Shown: one piece after another, positions 1-7,110 of the stretch | Numbering within the stretch: position 1 is the first letter of the stretch | How the letters are laid out: every line of letters starts with the position of its first letter | From: Faecalibacterium sp. UBA1360 | Lineage (GTDB): Bacteria; Bacillota; Clostridia; Oscillospirales; Ruminococcaceae | DNA length: 15,607 nucleotides | NCBI GenBank assembly: GCA_002306375.1 | Contig: DBRU01000054.1 | Location: 141 to 15,747 of the forward strand | Direction of reading: 5' to 3' | The notes under the pieces: generated by a model | Databases searched by the model: none | The model's input: only the letters and a program-made list of their open reading frames with translations | What the model was told of the DNA's origin: nothing | Translations under genes and position numbers: made by a program

Positions 1-57
1 GCAGAGGGCGGGGGTTTGCGCTTGGTTTTTCCGTAAGGGGGGTCTGGGACCGGCCCT

Positions 58-561
58 TCACAAGGTGGCGCTCAGCCGGGCAAACAGGGTGCGCAGGGGC
101 CGGTACAGCAGGAGCATCACCCCGAAATTGGCCGCGCAGTGGGCCACGTCGGCGGGGATGCCCGCCAGCCACCAGGCCAGCGCGCCGCCGGGGCCCTGCA
201 CCACCAGGTAGATGGGGGTGAACAGCGCCCCGAAGCAAAGCCCGAAGGCCCCCGCGAACACCGCCCAGCCCAGGGCGCTGTCCATGCGCCGCAAAACCCG
301 GGCCCCCAGGTAAAGCAGCAGCCAGATGTACAGGTATCCCCAGCTCCACAGCCCGAAGCCGTACAAAAGGAATTGCAGGGTCACGAACACCGCGATGGCC
401 CAGGGCCCCAGGGCGGGCAGCTCCAGCGCGTACAGGATGACCAGCGGGGTCACGGGCTCGATGCCCGGCACCGGGGCCAGCACCTCCTTGCACACCACCA
501 GCAGCGCCCCCATCAGGCCGCCCAGAACGATCTGCCGGGCGCTCAGGCGGGGGCGGGGCAT
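58..561 (-). CDS. ECF-type transporter S component, putative corrinoid/cobalt-related uptake
   Basis: A 167-residue, very hydrophobic protein with about five to six predicted membrane segments separated by short loops, the size and layout of the substrate-binding S component of energy-coupling factor (ECF) vitamin transporters. The C-terminal stretch GIPADVAHCAANFGVMLL followed by a basic end resembles many S components. S components work with shared EcfA/EcfA'/EcfT subunits, none of which is encoded here, so a housekeeping ECF module elsewhere is inferred. The ATG shares one base with the stop of the upstream DUF4430 gene (TGATG), with a GAGGG ribosome binding site inside that gene, so the two are translationally coupled. 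The pair lies behind a cobalamin riboswitch, which is the only basis for proposing a corrinoid, corrinoid precursor or cobalt as substrate. The S-component assignment is fairly secure; the substrate is inferred. Confidence 0.72.
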   Translation of the reverse strand: MPRPRLSARQIVLGGLMGALLVVCKEVLAPVPGIEPVTPLVILYALELPALGPWAIAVFVTLQFLLYGFGLWSWGYLYIWLLLYLGARVLRRMDSALGWAVFAGAFGLCFGALFTPIYLVVQGPGGALAWWLAGIPADVAHCAANFGVMLLLYRPLRTLFARLSATL

Positions 562-968
562 CAGTATCCCTCGGTCAGGGTGATCTCAAAGGCGTCGCCG
601 TCGGCGATGGGGGTGCTGTCCACGCCGGTCTCCAGCATTTCGCCGCCCTTGGTGAAGCACCACCATTCCTGCTTGGAATCGTCGGCCGTGATGCCGTTGA
701 CGGTCTTGACGAACAGGCCGTACTCGCTTTCCTCGCCGGCGATCAGGTCGATGCTTTCCAGCGCGCCCCGCAGGTATTCCTCCTCGGTGGTGACGGTGAA
801 GGCTTCCTCGCCGCCATTGGCCACCACGGTGGCCGTGATGGTCTTTTCGCCGCCCACGACGGCGGGACGGTTGAAGTACCACAGCCCCAGGGCCACGGCC
901 GCGGCTGCCACCAGCAGGGCCAGGGCCAGCCACAGTTTCTTGTTTACGGGTTTTTTCTGGTTTTCCAT
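561..968 (-). CDS. Membrane-anchored DUF4430 (transcobalamin-like domain) protein
   Basis: A 135-residue protein: a basic N-terminus (MENQKKPVNKK), one hydrophobic segment at about residues 12-31, then an outward-facing domain. That domain carries the DUF4430 signature: LRGAL near 66-70, YGLFVKTVNGI near 83-93, and WWCFTKGGEMLETGVDSTPI near 102-121. No lipobox cysteine is visible, so anchoring is by an uncleaved signal/TM helix. DUF4430 is related to the C-terminal domain of transcobalamin and intrinsic factor. The ATG at 968 was chosen over the in-frame ATG at 1049 because AAAGGAG sits 8 nt upstream and because 1049 lies inside the riboswitch terminator. The gene is first in the riboswitch operon and coupled to an S component. 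A role as surface ligand catcher for that transporter is inference. Confidence 0.8.
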   Translation of the reverse strand: MENQKKPVNKKLWLALALLVAAAAVALGLWYFNRPAVVGGEKTITATVVANGGEEAFTVTTEEEYLRGALESIDLIAGEESEYGLFVKTVNGITADDSKQEWWCFTKGGEMLETGVDSTPIADGDAFEITLTEGY

Positions 969-1020
969 ACAAAACGCTCCTTTGCTGAAGATGGGAAATA
1001 AAAACGGACCGCGGCCGCGA

Positions 1021-1057
1021 ACGCAAAAGCGCCCTTTCGCGTTTGGCAAAAGGGCGC
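1021..1057 (-). terminator. Riboswitch-controlled intrinsic terminator
   Basis: On the minus strand the sequence GCGCCCTTT (1057-1049), an 11-nt loop and AAAGGGCGC (1037-1029) form a perfect 9-bp stem followed by TTTT (1028-1025). It lies between the cobalamin aptamer and the DUF4430 start, as expected for the expression platform. An alternative pairing of GGGC (1079-1076) with the GCCC inside the terminator 5' arm (1057-1052) could act as antiterminator. That pairing is an inference from complementarity. Confidence 0.75.
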
Positions 1058-1233
1058 AGAATGCCTGTCGGCGCAGCCCTCTTCATCACTCGTGAAGAAG
1101 CCCTGCGCGTCGCCCGGCGATCCGACTGTCACGGTAGCGGGACTGTGCGGGACTTTCACCCGGCTTCTCCGGCGGGGGCGCAAAGCCCCCCTGCGGCGCG
1201 CAAACAAAAGAGCGTATTCGGTTTTTGGCCACG
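1058..1233 (-). ncRNA. Cobalamin (AdoCbl/B12) riboswitch aptamer
   Basis: Read on the minus strand, 1168-1113 contains GAAGCCGGGTGAAAGTCCCG, then CACAGTCCCGCTACCGTGA, then AGTCGGATCGCC. This matches the conserved core of cobalamin riboswitches (GGTGAAAxTCC, a B12 box usually CCGCCACTGTGA, then AGTCxGGATxxCC). The B12 box has two substitutions from the usual sequence. Flanking GC-rich helices (for example around 1198-1170, GGGGGGC/GCCCCC) fit peripheral arms. The outer boundaries are approximate: the 5' limit is set by the promoter and the 3' limit by the terminator. It regulates the downstream DUF4430 and S-component genes, expected to switch them off when cobalamin is plentiful. Confidence 0.87.
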
Positions 1234-1239
1234 GTGCCG

Positions 1240-1268
1240 ATTATATCACAAAGCCGCGATGTCCGCAA
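1240..1268 (-). promoter_or_regulatory. Promoter of the riboswitch operon (extended -10)
   Basis: On the minus strand TTGCGG (1268-1263), a 17-bp spacer and a perfect TATAAT (1245-1240) form a sigma-70-like promoter. The TGA stop codon of the upstream aldolase gene (1248-1246) directly abuts the -10 box and supplies the TGn of an extended -10. The predicted transcription start is near 1233, at the edge of the riboswitch. Confidence 0.75.
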
Positions 1269-2295
1269 GAAGGGCGTTCACGTCCTCGTCCCGGGTGGCC
1301 CAGCTCGTGCAAAAGCGGGTCAGCGTGTGGGCGGCGTCCGGCTTGCCCATGTGGGTAAAGCTGTACTTGGCGGCCAGGGCCTCGGCCCAGGCGTCGGGCA
1401 GGATGGGGAACTGCTGGTTGGCCGGGGCCCGGTAGGCCAACGGGCACCCCTTGGCGGCAAAGGCGGCGGCGATGCGGGCGGCCTGGGCGTCGGCCTTTTC
1501 GGCCAGGGTCAGGTAGGGGCGATGCCCTTGGGCGTCGGGGGTCAGCAGCGCCAGAAATTGCAAGCCCAGCAGCCGGCCCTTGGCCAGCATGCCGCCGTGC
1601 TGCTTGATGGCATAGCGGAAATCCTTTTGCAGGTCGGGGTGGGTCAAGACCAGCGCCTCGCCGAACAGGGCGCCGCACTTGGTGCCGCCCAGGTAAAAGG
1701 CGTCGCACAGCCGGGCAATGTCCGGGAGGCTCAGATCGTTGGCCTCGCTGGCCAGGGCGTAGGCCATGCGCGCGCCGTCCAAAAACAGGTACATCCCGCA
1801 GGCGCGGCACACCAGGGACAGCTCTTCCAGCTCGGCCCTGGTGTACAGGGTGCCCCACTCGGTGGGGTGGGAGATGTACACCATGCCGGGCTGGGCCTCG
1901 TGTTCGTGGCTGGGGTTGGCCCAGTGGGCGTCAAAGGCCGCGCGCACCTGGGCGGCCGTGATCTTGCCGTCCCGGCCGGGCAGGGCCAGGCACTTGTGGC
2001 CGGTGGCCTCCACAGCGCCGGTCTCGTGCACATGGATGTGCCCGCTGTCGGCGCAGACCACGCCCTGCCAGGGCTTGAGCGCCGCGTCGATGACGGTCAG
2101 GTTGGCCTGGGTGGCCCCCACCAGGAAGTGCACCCCCCGGGCGTCGGCGCCGCACAGGTCGGCCACCAGCTCCCGGGCTTTCCGGCAGTAATCGTCCTCG
2201 CCGTAGCCGGGGGTCTGTTCCAGGTTGGTGGCGCTCAGCAGGTCCAGCACCTGGGGGGCCGCGCCCTCGCCGTAATCACATTCAAAACGGATCAT
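1246..2295 (-). CDS. Threonine-aldolase-like PLP enzyme (beta-eliminating lyase family)
   Basis: A 349-residue fold-type I PLP enzyme of the low-specificity threonine aldolase family, which cleaves L-threonine/allo-threonine to glycine and acetaldehyde. Visible motifs: CDYGEGAAPQVLDLL near the N-terminus, the His-rich GHIHVHETGAVE (85-96) whose His stacks on PLP, FLDGARMAYAL (171-181) with the Asp-Arg pair, and YLGGTKCGALFGEALV (201-216), where Lys206 should form the Schiff base. An upstream ATG at 2310 overlaps the glyA stop but has no clear ribosome binding site. The ATG at 2295 has GAGGCG about 8 nt upstream and matches where family members begin, so it was chosen. It follows glyA by 11 nt, consistent with glycine/serine/threonine interconversion. 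A related amino-acid aldolase with another substrate is possible. Confidence 0.85.
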   Translation of the reverse strand: MIRFECDYGEGAAPQVLDLLSATNLEQTPGYGEDDYCRKARELVADLCGADARGVHFLVGATQANLTVIDAALKPWQGVVCADSGHIHVHETGAVEATGHKCLALPGRDGKITAAQVRAAFDAHWANPSHEHEAQPGMVYISHPTEWGTLYTRAELEELSLVCRACGMYLFLDGARMAYALASEANDLSLPDIARLCDAFYLGGTKCGALFGEALVLTHPDLQKDFRYAIKQHGGMLAKGRLLGLQFLALLTPDAQGHRPYLTLAEKADAQAARIAAAFAAKGCPLAYRAPANQQFPILPDAWAEALAAKYSFTHMGKPDAAHTLTRFCTSWATRDEDVNALLADIAAL

Positions 2296-2306
2296 GCAAA
2301 ATCGCC

Positions 2307-3560
2307 TCATTCATACAGGGGGAAGCGGTCGGTCAGGTCCCGTACACGGGCGGCGACCTCCTCGCGCTTGGCCTCGAAATCAAAGATGCAGTCGGCCACG
2401 CAGTCGGCGATGATCTTCATCTCGGCCGGGCCCATGCCGCGGGTGGTCACGGCGGGGGTGCCCAGGCGCACGCCGCTGGTCACAAAGGGGCTGCGCTTTT
2501 CGCCGGGGACTGTGTTCTTGTTGGCGGTGATGTGCACCTCGTCCAGGTTGTGCTCCAGCTCCTTGCCGGTGCAGTCCACGTCGCTCAGGTCCACCAGCAT
2601 CAGGTGGTTGTCGGTGCCGCCCGACACCAGCTTGACGCCCCGGGCCAGCAATCCGTCGGCCAGGGCCGCGGCGTTGGTCACGATGTCGTGGGCGTACCGG
2701 GCAAAGGCGGGCTGCAAAGCCTCGCCGAAGCAGACGGCCTTGGCCGCGATGATGTGCTCCAGCGGGCCGCCCTGGGTGCCCGGGAAGATGGCCGAGTTGA
2801 TGCGCTTGGCGATGTATTCGTTGTTGGTCAGGATCAGGCCGCCCCGGGGCCCGCGCAGGGTCTTGTGGGTGGTGGTGGTGACCACGTCGGCGTAGGGCAC
2901 GGGGTTCTGGTGGGCGCCGCCGGCCACGAGCCCGGCGATGTGGGCCATGTCCACCATGAGCATGGCGCCGTAGCCGTGGGCGATCTCGGCCAGCTTTTCA
3001 AAGTCGATGGCGCGGGGGTAGGCCGACGCGCCGGCCACCAGCATCTTGGGCCGAACCTTGGCCACCTGTTTGGCCAGGGCCGCATAGTCGATGAAGCCGT
3101 TTTCGTCCACGCCGTAGGCCACAAAGTTGTAGTTCCTGCCGCTCATGTTCACCGGCGAGCCGTGGGTCAGGTGCCCGCCCTGGGACAAGTCCATGCCCAT
3201 GACGGTGTCGCCCACGTTGAGCAGGGCAAAGTAGACGGCCAGGTTGGCCTGCGCGCCCGAATGGGGCTGGACGTTGGCGTACTTGGCGCCGAACAGCTTG
3301 CAGGCGCGGTCGATGGCGATGCGCTCCACCTCGTCCACGAACTGGCATCCGCCGTAGTAGCGGTGGCCGGGGTAGCCCTCGGCGTATTTGTTGGTCAGCA
3401 CGCTGCCCATCGCGGCCATCACGGCGGGGGAAACGATGTTCTCGCTGGCAATGAGCTCAATGTTCTGGCGCTGGCGTCCCATCTCGCGCCCCATGGCCGC
3501 GCCCACCTCGGGGTCGGCGGCCTGCACAAAGCCGATGGTGTCCAACAGATCCTGGTACAT
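2307..3560 (-). CDS. glyA: Serine hydroxymethyltransferase
   Basis: A 417-residue protein, the usual length for bacterial SHMT, which converts serine and tetrahydrofolate to glycine and methylene-tetrahydrofolate in the cytoplasm. Key motifs are intact: NIELIASENIVSPAV (33-47), NKYAEGYPGHRYYGGCQFVD (57-76), QPHSGAQANLAVY (98-110), DMAHIAGLVAGG (204-215) with Asp204 and His207, and VVTTTTHKTLRGPRGG (226-241) with PLP-binding Lys233. The start is backed by AAAGGAG 8 nt upstream. It lies 60 nt downstream of hisB and 11 nt upstream of the threonine-aldolase-like gene. The 60-nt gap shows no convincing promoter or terminator, so cotranscription from the GntR promoter is likely. Confidence 0.97.
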   Translation of the reverse strand: MYQDLLDTIGFVQAADPEVGAAMGREMGRQRQNIELIASENIVSPAVMAAMGSVLTNKYAEGYPGHRYYGGCQFVDEVERIAIDRACKLFGAKYANVQPHSGAQANLAVYFALLNVGDTVMGMDLSQGGHLTHGSPVNMSGRNYNFVAYGVDENGFIDYAALAKQVAKVRPKMLVAGASAYPRAIDFEKLAEIAHGYGAMLMVDMAHIAGLVAGGAHQNPVPYADVVTTTTHKTLRGPRGGLILTNNEYIAKRINSAIFPGTQGGPLEHIIAAKAVCFGEALQPAFARYAHDIVTNAAALADGLLARGVKLVSGGTDNHLMLVDLSDVDCTGKELEHNLDEVHITANKNTVPGEKRSPFVTSGVRLGTPAVTTRGMGPAEMKIIADCVADCIFDFEAKREEVAARVRDLTDRFPLYE

Positions 3561-3620
3561 GATGCAGTCTCCTTTCCAATACGGTCCTCTATTTCGCAGG
3601 GCACGGGGCCCGGCGGCCTG

Positions 3621-4208
3621 TCAGATGCTCCCCTTGGTGGAGAGCACCCCCTCGATGCGGGGGTCGGGCCGGGTGGCGGCGTCCAGGGCCTTGGCAAAGG
3701 CCTTGAACATCGCCTCCAGCTTGTGGTGGTCGTTTTCGCCGTACAGCACCTTCAGGTGCAGGTTCATGGCGGCGGCGTAGCTCACGGCGTAAAAGAATTC
3801 CCGGGCCATCTGGGTGTCCATGCCGCCGCAGTTGGGGGTGGCAAAGGCGGCGTCGTACACAAAGTAGGGCCGCCCGCCCAGGTCCACGGCGCACAGGGCC
3901 AGGGTCTCGTCCATGGGCAGCATACAGCTGCCGTACCGCACGATGCCCGCCTTGTCCCCCAGGGCCTTGGCGATGGCCATGCCCAGGGTGATGCCGGTGT
4001 CCTCGATGGTGTGGTGGCAGTCCACGAACAGGTCCCCGTCGCACTTGACGCTTACATCAAACAGCCCGTGGCGGGCAAACCCGTCCAGCATGTGGTCAAA
4101 AAAGCCGATGCCGGTGTGCAGGTCGGCCTTGCCGGTGCCGTCCAGGTCGATGGTCACGGTGATGCGGGTCTCCCGGGTCTGGCGGGTCACGGTCGCCTTG
4201 CGGTTCAT
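3621..4208 (-). CDS. hisB: Imidazoleglycerol-phosphate dehydratase
   Basis: A 195-residue monofunctional HisB, full length for the family. It dehydrates imidazole glycerol phosphate to imidazole acetol phosphate, the sixth step of histidine synthesis (usual count). The metal-binding His-rich motifs are present: HTGIGFFDHMLDGFARHG (31-48), DCHHTIEDTGITLG (63-76) and ENDHHKLEAMFKAFAKAL near the C-terminus, plus the substrate-binding RYGSCMLPMDETLA. There is no N-terminal histidinol-phosphatase domain as in E. coli. The start overlaps the GntR stop (ATGA) and has GGAGG 7 nt upstream, so the two are translationally coupled. Oddly, no other his gene is nearby; its partners are a GntR regulator and glycine/serine enzymes. 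Confidence 0.96.
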   Translation of the reverse strand: MNRKATVTRQTRETRITVTIDLDGTGKADLHTGIGFFDHMLDGFARHGLFDVSVKCDGDLFVDCHHTIEDTGITLGMAIAKALGDKAGIVRYGSCMLPMDETLALCAVDLGGRPYFVYDAAFATPNCGGMDTQMAREFFYAVSYAAAMNLHLKVLYGENDHHKLEAMFKAFAKALDAATRPDPRIEGVLSTKGSI

Positions 4209-4936
4209 GGGGCATCCTCCTTTTTGGGCTCATGGGCGGCGCCGGGGGTCTGGGGCCACCGGGCGCCGGGCACAAAGTAATCGGCAAATTTGGTGCGCAG
4301 TTCGTCCCCCAGGCGGGTCAGTCCGCCGTACAGGTGGGTGGAGCACAGCGCCGCCACGGCCGCCTCGTCCTTTTGTTCAATGGCGTCCAGCAGGGCGTCG
4401 TGCTCGGTGACGATCTCGTCAAAGTTGCGCGCCTCCACCAGGTCCAGCATACGGAAGCGGGAATAGTTGTTCTGGTTGGTCTGGATCAGGCGCCACAGCT
4501 GGTCCTTGCCGGTGGCGGTGAACCAGGTCTCGTGCAAGATGCCGTCCAGGTGGTAGAAGGCCTCGGGGTCCGGGTCGCCCTGGTCGGCCAGGCGGCGCAG
4601 CGCGGCGTTGCGCGCGCGCAGGGTCTGCATGGCTTCGGGGGTGCACAGGCGGCAGAAATCCCGGATGACGGCGGTCTCCACGGCCACGCGCAGATAGATC
4701 TGCTGGCTGATGGTGTCAAAATCCAGGCGGGTCACATGGGTGGCCTTGTAGGGCGTCACCTCAATGAGCCCGGCGATGCGCAGCTCCTGCAATACGCTGC
4801 GGATGGGCGTGCGGGACACGCCGAATTCCTCGCACAAGGCGTTTTCCCGCAAGGTGGCGCCGGGTTTGCGGCGCAGGGACATGATCTCACGGTAAAGCCG
4901 GTCATAAATGTCGCGGCTGGTATAATTCTGTGTCAC
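4205..4936 (-). CDS. GntR-family (FCD/FadR-type) transcriptional regulator
   Basis: A 243-residue regulator from a GTG start. Residues 7-70 form a GntR winged helix-turn-helix (IYDRLYREIMSLRRKPGATL, then LCEEFGVSRTPIRSVLQELRIAGLIEV). Residues about 75-220 form an all-helical FCD ligand-binding domain with a likely metal set: Asp131 and His135 (DGILHETWF), His179 (TEHDALLDAI), His201 (STHLYGG). FCD domains bind organic acids or amino-acid-like ligands through this metal. The GTG at 4936 has AGGAG 6 nt upstream; the in-frame ATG at 4987 lies upstream of the -10 box (4978-4983) and would not be transcribed. It heads the hisB-glyA-aldolase operon and probably represses its own promoter. The ligand is unknown. 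Confidence 0.9.
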   Translation of the reverse strand: MTQNYTSRDIYDRLYREIMSLRRKPGATLRENALCEEFGVSRTPIRSVLQELRIAGLIEVTPYKATHVTRLDFDTISQQIYLRVAVETAVIRDFCRLCTPEAMQTLRARNAALRRLADQGDPDPEAFYHLDGILHETWFTATGKDQLWRLIQTNQNNYSRFRMLDLVEARNFDEIVTEHDALLDAIEQKDEAAVAALCSTHLYGGLTRLGDELRTKFADYFVPGARWPQTPGAAHEPKKEDAP

Positions 4937-4963
4937 GGGCGGCTCCTGCTTTTCTGTTTCGGA

Positions 4964-4984
4964 ATATGAATATACAAAATATAC
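4964..4984. promoter_or_regulatory. Putative GntR operator: repeated AATATAC/AATATG motifs
   Basis: Read on the plus strand, AATATG is followed by AATATAC, AA and a second AATATAC, overlapping the -10 box and expected start of the GntR promoter. The island is AT-rich inside very GC-rich DNA. FCD regulators often bind GTATAC-like sites, so autorepression is plausible. No binding evidence is available from sequence alone. Confidence 0.4.
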
Positions 4985-5006
4985 CACCCGAGTCCGTGCC
5001 CGTCAA
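4978..5006 (-). promoter_or_regulatory. Promoter of the GntR-hisB-glyA-aldolase operon
   Basis: On the minus strand TTGACG (5006-5001), a 17-bp spacer and TATATT (4983-4978) match sigma-70 boxes at the optimal spacing. The expected start near 4971 leaves a leader of about 35 nt before the GTG start at 4936. Confidence 0.75.
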
Positions 5007-5017
5007 CCCGGCAAAGG

Positions 5018-5043
5018 CCGCCGCCGTGCCCCGCCGCCGTGCC
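5018..5043. repeat. Tandem duplication of a 13-bp unit
   Basis: The 13-mer CCGCCGCCGTGCC occurs twice with no gap (5018-5030 and 5031-5043), just upstream of the GntR -35 box. It could be a regulator site or a replication slippage product. No function can be assigned. Confidence 0.6.
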
Positions 5044-5065
5044 CTTCGGGGCCGGTTTGCGGGCG

Positions 5066-5168
5066 GTAAACGGGCGGGCAAAGGCGCCGCGGCCCATGGT
5101 TTTTTCTCACACTGTTTACGATTTGGCAACACATTCCGACCCGCTGCGCGCTACAATAAATGTAAACA
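5066..5168. promoter_or_regulatory. Three GTAAAC/GTTTAC half-sites at 48-bp intervals before dnaK
   Basis: GTAAAC starts at 5066, its reverse complement GTTTAC at 5114 and GTAAAC again at 5162, each exactly 48 bp apart. The last two extend to a 7-bp inverted repeat (TGTTTAC 5113-5119, GTAAACA 5162-5168) that brackets the likely dnaK promoter. A possible -10 box, TACAAT, lies at 5152-5157 on the plus strand; no good -35 box is found at normal spacing (TTGGCA at 5123-5128 is 23 bp away). Use as an operator pair is inference. Confidence 0.35.
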
Positions 5169-5169
5169 T

Positions 5170-5225
5170 GACACAGCGCCCGTGTCCCGCGCCGCCCCGC
5201 CGCGGCGGGGCTCGTCGGCTTTTTT
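5170..5225 (+). promoter_or_regulatory. Structured dnaK leader with terminator-like hairpin
   Basis: A small hairpin, GACAC/GTGTC with a 7-nt loop (5170-5186), is followed by the perfect palindrome CCCCGCCGCGGCGGGG (5195-5210), flanked by GCCG (5191-5194) and CGGC (5216-5219) and then a T6 run (5220-5225). It ends three bases before the GGAAAGGA ribosome binding site of dnaK. This could be an attenuator or a partial terminator of upstream transcription. No classical CIRCE element is seen. Confidence 0.5.
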
Positions 5226-5243
5226 CGGAAAGGATACCATGCC

Positions 5244-7040
<1,797 letters not shown>

Positions 7041-7057
7041 GCGCCCCAAACAACGAT

Positions 7058-7103
7058 GCAAAACGCCCGCCGGGAGCTTTACCGCTCCCGGCGGGCGTTT
7101 TGC
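7058..7103. terminator. Bidirectional intrinsic terminator between dnaK and mreB
   Basis: A perfect 20-bp stem (left arm 7058-7077, right arm 7084-7103) with a 6-nt TTTACC loop. Its core is ACGCCCGCCGGGAGC and its base is an A4/T4 pair, giving a T run when read from either side. It lies between two convergent genes, 17 nt after the dnaK stop and 7 nt before the mreB stop, and should end both transcripts. Confidence 0.92.
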
Positions 7104-7110
7104 GTCAAAA

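Noticed and set aside
1..57. Possible start of another gene downstream of the S component
   Set aside because: Only 57 bp, with no start codon plus ribosome binding site or clear terminator on either strand.
1225..2895. Long plus-strand open frame of 556 codons antisense to the aldolase and glyA
   Set aside because: Low-complexity Gly/Ala/Gln/Val-rich translation, no ribosome binding site, and fully opposite to genes with intact family motifs; a GC-rich shadow frame.
2532..4280. 582-codon plus-strand open frame antisense to glyA and hisB
   Set aside because: Composition-driven shadow (His/Val/Gly-rich) of two clear genes.
4937..4987. Longer GntR start at the ATG 4987
   Set aside because: It lies upstream of the -10 box of the only good promoter; the GTG at 4936 has a proper ribosome binding site.
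5123..5157. TTGGCA/TACAAT as the dnaK promoter
   Set aside because: The 23-bp spacer is too long for a sigma-70 promoter, so only the -10 is mentioned, as a weak candidate.
5044..5243. CIRCE or CtsR heat-shock operator upstream of dnaK
   Set aside because: No TTAGCACTC/GAGTGCTAA pair and no GGTCAAA repeats were found on reading the region.
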